Source: a virus
Strand: one strand, 5' to 3'
Virus record (IMG/VR): IMGVR_UViG_3300035388_000077
Location: 1 to 45,959 of that record
Length of the DNA: 45,959 nt
In this document: piece after piece, positions 42,577-45,959 of the stretch
Layout: each line of letters begins with the position of its first letter
How positions within the stretch are numbered: the first letter of the stretch is position 1
Program-made: the position numbers and the translations under genes
Notes under the pieces: model-generated
Told to the model about the DNA's origin: nothing
Seen by the model: only the letters and a program-made list of their open reading frames with translations
The model's database searches: none

Positions 42577-42634
42577 CTTGCTATTAGGCCAACTATAAGT
42601 GATATATGAATAAACCAACAAGGAGGTGGCAATA

Positions 42635-44329
42635 TTGCTGCAAAAGCAAATAAGAATCATTGAACCAACAAGACCCTTTAGTTCTATCGAAGGGGAAGTT
42701 GGAGTAAAAATCAAACGTGTATGTGCGTATGCAAGAGTATCTACTAATACAGCTGATCAACTTAATAGTTATCGAGTTCAAATCGAAGAATATACTGGAC
42801 GTATAAAAAAACACCCCAATTGGATATTCCAAGGGATGTATGCAGATGAAGGTATATCAGGTACTAGCATTAAGAATCGAACACAGTTCTCAAAAATGCT
42901 ACAAGACGCTAGAGAGAATAAGATAGACCTAATTCTAACAAAGTCTTTATCAAGGTTTGCCCGCAACACCGTTGACAGTTTAACAGTAATCCACGAATTG
43001 AGAAATCTAGGGGTTGAAGTTTTCTTTGAGAAAGAAAATTTATCCTCCACAGATAATAAGGTGGACTTTCTATTAACTATCTTCTCTTCGATAGCCCAGG
43101 AGGAATCAAGAAATATTAGTGAAAATATTAAGTGGGGCTATAGAAAGAAATATCAAAAAGGAGAGGTCCATATTAATACTAAGCGATTCCTTGGTTATGA
43201 CAAGGACGATGATGGAGTAATTGTTATAAACGAAGAACAGGCAGAAACAGTAAGGCTTATATTTAACTTGTACATTTCTGGACAGTCGACTCGTGAAATA
43301 GCAAATCATTTATTGGATAACAATTTCAAAAATGGTCGTCAAGAGGTGATATGGAAGCCAGCATCCGTTACAACCATTCTCACGAATGAAAAATACTGTG
43401 GAGATGCAATTTTGCAAAAAAGAGTAACAGTCGACTACCTAACACATAAGTCTGTAAAGAACACAGGACAAGCTCCAAAATATCATATAATGAACAACCA
43501 CGTACCGATCATTGATAGAGAACTATTCAATGCTGTACAACAAATTAAAAGTAATAGAGCCAATAGAATTGAGCATTCACGTTATAGAAACAGGTACCCA
43601 CTTAGTGGACTTGTATTCTGCGGAGAATGTCTAAAAAAACTAAACAGAAAACACTACAACCCAAACACAAAGAATAGTAGAATTGTTCTAAGTTGTAAAA
43701 GTACCGGTGCAAGCAACTGCTCAAATAAGCCGATTGAGAATTCATTAATTGAATTAGCTTGTGGTGATGCAATTAAAAAATTAAATAAAAATACGATTAT
43801 TAAAGATTTTATCCGAATATTAGAAAAAAATCTAGATACAACCAAACATCAGGAATCCTTAGCCGGAATAAGAAAACAAACTGAGAAAATCGAAACAGAG
43901 ATTAAAAACCTTATCGAACTTAGAATAGCTAGCACAGATGATATTGAAAATGCAAGTTTTAAAAGTATCTACAATGAAAAAATCGTCATACTTGATGAGT
44001 TACAAAAAAAAGAATTAGATCTGCAACAGTTACTTGCTGAAAGTCATTTAAACAGAGAAAGAATCAAGCAGATAAAGAATTTTCTATTTACAAGTGGAAC
44101 AATACTATCTAGAGAAGCTTTAGTTTCAATAGCTAAGAAAATAATCCAAGTAAATCAAAATGAAATTATAATATGCGTCGGTAGTGAAGATATTGAGCAA
44201 AAGGTTACAAGACAATTTATAGACACACTATATATTCAACCATCGATCCTTACTTCTTCTGTTGAGAGTAAAGGTCTAAAACTAAACTATAGAGTAGTAG
44301 ATGTTGGAGTAAACAATTATGAGAATTAG
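42635..44329 (+). CDS. Large serine recombinase 1
   Basis: The start is TTG at 42635, 8 nt after AAGGAGG. The product has 564 residues. The catalytic domain reads VCAYARVSTNTADQ (Ser36), GMYADEGISGTSIKNR and LILTKSLSRFARNTVDSL; the recombinase domain has LGYDKDDDGVIVINEEQAETVRLIF and NEKYCGDAILQK; the zinc ribbon is CGECLKKLNRKHYN plus SCKSTGASNC. A coiled coil follows. These are the features of phiC31/TP901-1-type integrases. It overlaps the second recombinase by 11 bp. Confidence 0.93.
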   Translation: MLQKQIRIIEPTRPFSSIEGEVGVKIKRVCAYARVSTNTADQLNSYRVQIEEYTGRIKKHPNWIFQGMYADEGISGTSIKNRTQFSKMLQDARENKIDLILTKSLSRFARNTVDSLTVIHELRNLGVEVFFEKENLSSTDNKVDFLLTIFSSIAQEESRNISENIKWGYRKKYQKGEVHINTKRFLGYDKDDDGVIVINEEQAETVRLIFNLYISGQSTREIANHLLDNNFKNGRQEVIWKPASVTTILTNEKYCGDAILQKRVTVDYLTHKSVKNTGQAPKYHIMNNHVPIIDRELFNAVQQIKSNRANRIEHSRYRNRYPLSGLVFCGECLKKLNRKHYNPNTKNSRIVLSCKSTGASNCSNKPIENSLIELACGDAIKKLNKNTIIKDFIRILEKNLDTTKHQESLAGIRKQTEKIETEIKNLIELRIASTDDIENASFKSIYNEKIVILDELQKKELDLQQLLAESHLNRERIKQIKNFLFTSGTILSREALVSIAKKIIQVNQNEIIICVGSEDIEQKVTRQFIDTLYIQPSILTSSVESKGLKLNYRVVDVGVNNYEN

Positions 44330-45959
44330 AGAAGTCGTTAACCCACAAGACCTAATACTAGAAAAACCAAAAAAGAATGTTTGTGCCTACGCAAGAATTT
44401 CATCAAGTAAAGACGTCTCACATATGAGTTTTGAAAATCAAGTAGACACTTACACATCTCAAATAATGAGAAATAATGATTGGAACTATGTAGGTGTTTT
44501 TGCAGACGAAAGTAAAAGTGGAACAAATACATTAAAAAGACCACAGTTTAATCAGATGATTAACATGGCAAAGAATGGACTAATTGATTTAATACTTACT
44601 AAATCAATATCAAGATTTGCAAGAAATACGATTGATTCACTTTCGACACTCCAAGACCTACGGAATCATGATGTGGAAGTCTTTTTTGAAAAAGAGAATA
44701 TTTCATCATTTGATACAAAGATTGAGTTTGTAATTTCTATTATGTCTGGAATGGCTGAAGAAGAAGCTAGAATAGTAAGTGAAAATGTTAAATGGAGCGT
44801 ACGAACAAACTTTAAAAAGGGTAACTTCTATTTTTGCACACAAGCCTTTTTAGGCTACGATAGGGACAATGATGGTAATATCATAATTAACGAGCCACAA
44901 GCCAAGATTGTGCGGAGAATATTCGATTTATACGCAACCGGTACAAGTGTTTCTGACATTATATCTGAATTAAATAATATTAATGCTAGAACGGTGTATG
45001 GGAATACATCGTGGTATCCAAATGCTGTAATGAACATTATAAAAAACGAGAAATATTCAGGTGATGCTTTGCTTCAAAAGGATTATAGACCAAGCTTCAA
45101 ATCTAAATTAAAAAAGGTCAACGATAATGTTCTACCCAAATATTATGTAGAAAACAATCATCAACCTATTGTATCAAAAGAACTATTCAAAAAAGCAAAT
45201 AAAGTACGCTTAGCAAGAATTGACAAATATATTAAACAGGACCGAAATGTCTACTCAAAAAAATCGATTTATGCTGATTTTATGTATTGTCCTTACTGTG
45301 GACAAAACTACAATCACAGAGTCAGTCATAGTGGTACAGAATACTCTAGGTCAATGATGCATTGTAGATCAAACAAGTCAAAAAAGCTATGCGAATCTGA
45401 TAAAGTATCTTTGAAAGTTTTTGATCAACAATTGTTAAAAATGATAAACTCAATTATTAAAAATAAGAAGGAACTATTATCAAAATACAAAACACACCTT
45501 GATTCAAGTAATGAGAGAAAGAAACTGATAAAGCGTAAAGACTTACTTTTGCATAAACTAAATCCATACCTACTAACACTAAACACAATAAACTCTTCTG
45601 ATGATTTTAATGCTATTGTTGAATCTAGGGTTAAAGAAAAGATTAAACCAGTAAGAAGTGAAATAATATCTATAGACAATCTTCTACTTACTAAATACAA
45701 TACACTCGATCACTACACAAGAATCAAGAAACTATTACATAATTATACGAGTCCAATTACTGAAATATCTGAATTTCCTTTTAAAGAACTATTCAGTAAG
45801 GTAATCGTCGATTCAAAAGACAACATAAAATTCGTTGTAGGGTCCAGAGATGATTACAATAATTTCAACAGTAAGAAAAAAGGTTTATACTCGCAATCTA
45901 CAGACTACTTAATGCGAAAATGCACAAAAAAGTCATTCCATGGATTATATTTTTTTTAG
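44319..45959 (+). CDS. Large serine recombinase 2
   Basis: The product has 546 residues and ends exactly at the window edge with TAG. It reads VCAYARISSSKDVSHMSFENQ (Ser28), FADESKSGTNTLKR and LILTKSISRFARNTIDSL, then LGYDRDNDGNIIINEPQAKIVRRIF, NEKYSGDALLQK, zinc ribbon CPYCGQNYNHR plus HCRSNKSKKLC, and a coiled coil. It is a clear paralogue of the first recombinase; ATG at 44319 overlaps it. Two overlapping serine recombinases may form a heteromeric integrase or have separate roles in integration and excision. The attachment site should lie just beyond this gene. Confidence 0.93.
   Translation: MRIREVVNPQDLILEKPKKNVCAYARISSSKDVSHMSFENQVDTYTSQIMRNNDWNYVGVFADESKSGTNTLKRPQFNQMINMAKNGLIDLILTKSISRFARNTIDSLSTLQDLRNHDVEVFFEKENISSFDTKIEFVISIMSGMAEEEARIVSENVKWSVRTNFKKGNFYFCTQAFLGYDRDNDGNIIINEPQAKIVRRIFDLYATGTSVSDIISELNNINARTVYGNTSWYPNAVMNIIKNEKYSGDALLQKDYRPSFKSKLKKVNDNVLPKYYVENNHQPIVSKELFKKANKVRLARIDKYIKQDRNVYSKKSIYADFMYCPYCGQNYNHRVSHSGTEYSRSMMHCRSNKSKKLCESDKVSLKVFDQQLLKMINSIIKNKKELLSKYKTHLDSSNERKKLIKRKDLLLHKLNPYLLTLNTINSSDDFNAIVESRVKEKIKPVRSEIISIDNLLLTKYNTLDHYTRIKKLLHNYTSPITEISEFPFKELFSKVIVDSKDNIKFVVGSRDDYNNFNSKKKGLYSQSTDYLMRKCTKKSFHGLYFF

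Noticed and set aside
1-45959. tRNA or rRNA genes
   Set aside because: I saw no cloverleaf-like GTTCGA-containing segment in the intergenic regions that I read; the gaps are short and explained by promoters and terminators.

Overview
The window is AT-rich, tightly packed DNA with Shine-Dalgarno-led genes and many TTG/GTG starts. TGA is used as a true stop: several genes end in TGA inside ATGA or GTGA overlaps, and tryptophan is always TGG in the long genes. A WapA-like YD-repeat protein and Bacillota-type siphophage genes point to the low-GC Gram-positive/Mycoplasmatota side of the tree. The structural and lysis end of the prophage has no recognisable endolysin, which would fit a wall-less host such as an Acholeplasma/Izemoplasma/Haloplasma-like bacterium. 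That assignment is inference.

Region 1 (1-8.75 kb, chromosomal, minus strand) is a polymorphic-toxin locus. It holds a 2315-residue secreted RHS/YD protein with a membrane-containing C-terminal tip, followed at once by a small four-helix membrane protein (candidate immunity). Downstream lie an older displaced toxin tip with its own membrane-protein partner, three ~22-bp repeats and an IS3-type transposase remnant. The RHS gene has a consensus promoter and a leader hairpin.

Region 2 (9.0-31.3 kb, minus strand) is the late half of a siphophage-type prophage. In transcription order it runs: HTH/TerS-like protein, ParB-methyltransferase, small peptidase-like protein, DUF6329-like protein, MetK, HNH, a HEPN-like gene, a GC-rich cos-like block, a SIR2 gene, TerS, TerL, portal, prohead protease, HK97 capsid, head-tail connectors, tail tube, tail chaperone with a predicted +1 frameshift, tape measure, baseplate/fibre proteins, holin-like membrane proteins and an SSB-like protein. 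A plus-strand membrane gene with its own promoter and terminator (a moron) sits between portal and TerL.

Region 3 (31.3-42.3 kb) is the control and defence half. An operon of a type IIG restriction-modification enzyme, an adenine methyltransferase with an in-frame TGA near its end, and a Ser/Thr kinase-like protein lies downstream of a RinA/ArpU-like regulator, a DUF4373-like replication protein, an excisionase-like HTH, an antirepressor, a tyrosine recombinase and a Cro-like HTH. The CI-like repressor is divergent. Region 4 (42.3-45.96 kb, plus strand) has a 53-codon small gene and two overlapping large serine recombinases, probably close to the right prophage end.

The most interesting signals are: a 21-bp sequence present twice, each exactly 20 nt upstream of an extended -10 element and followed by a terminator-like hairpin, one copy facing the late operon and the other the recombinases; the restriction/methylase/kinase operon; the HEPN and SIR2 genes on either side of the putative cos site; and a phage SAM synthetase alongside three DNA methyltransferases. 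All assignments come from reading sequence and motifs; no searches were run.
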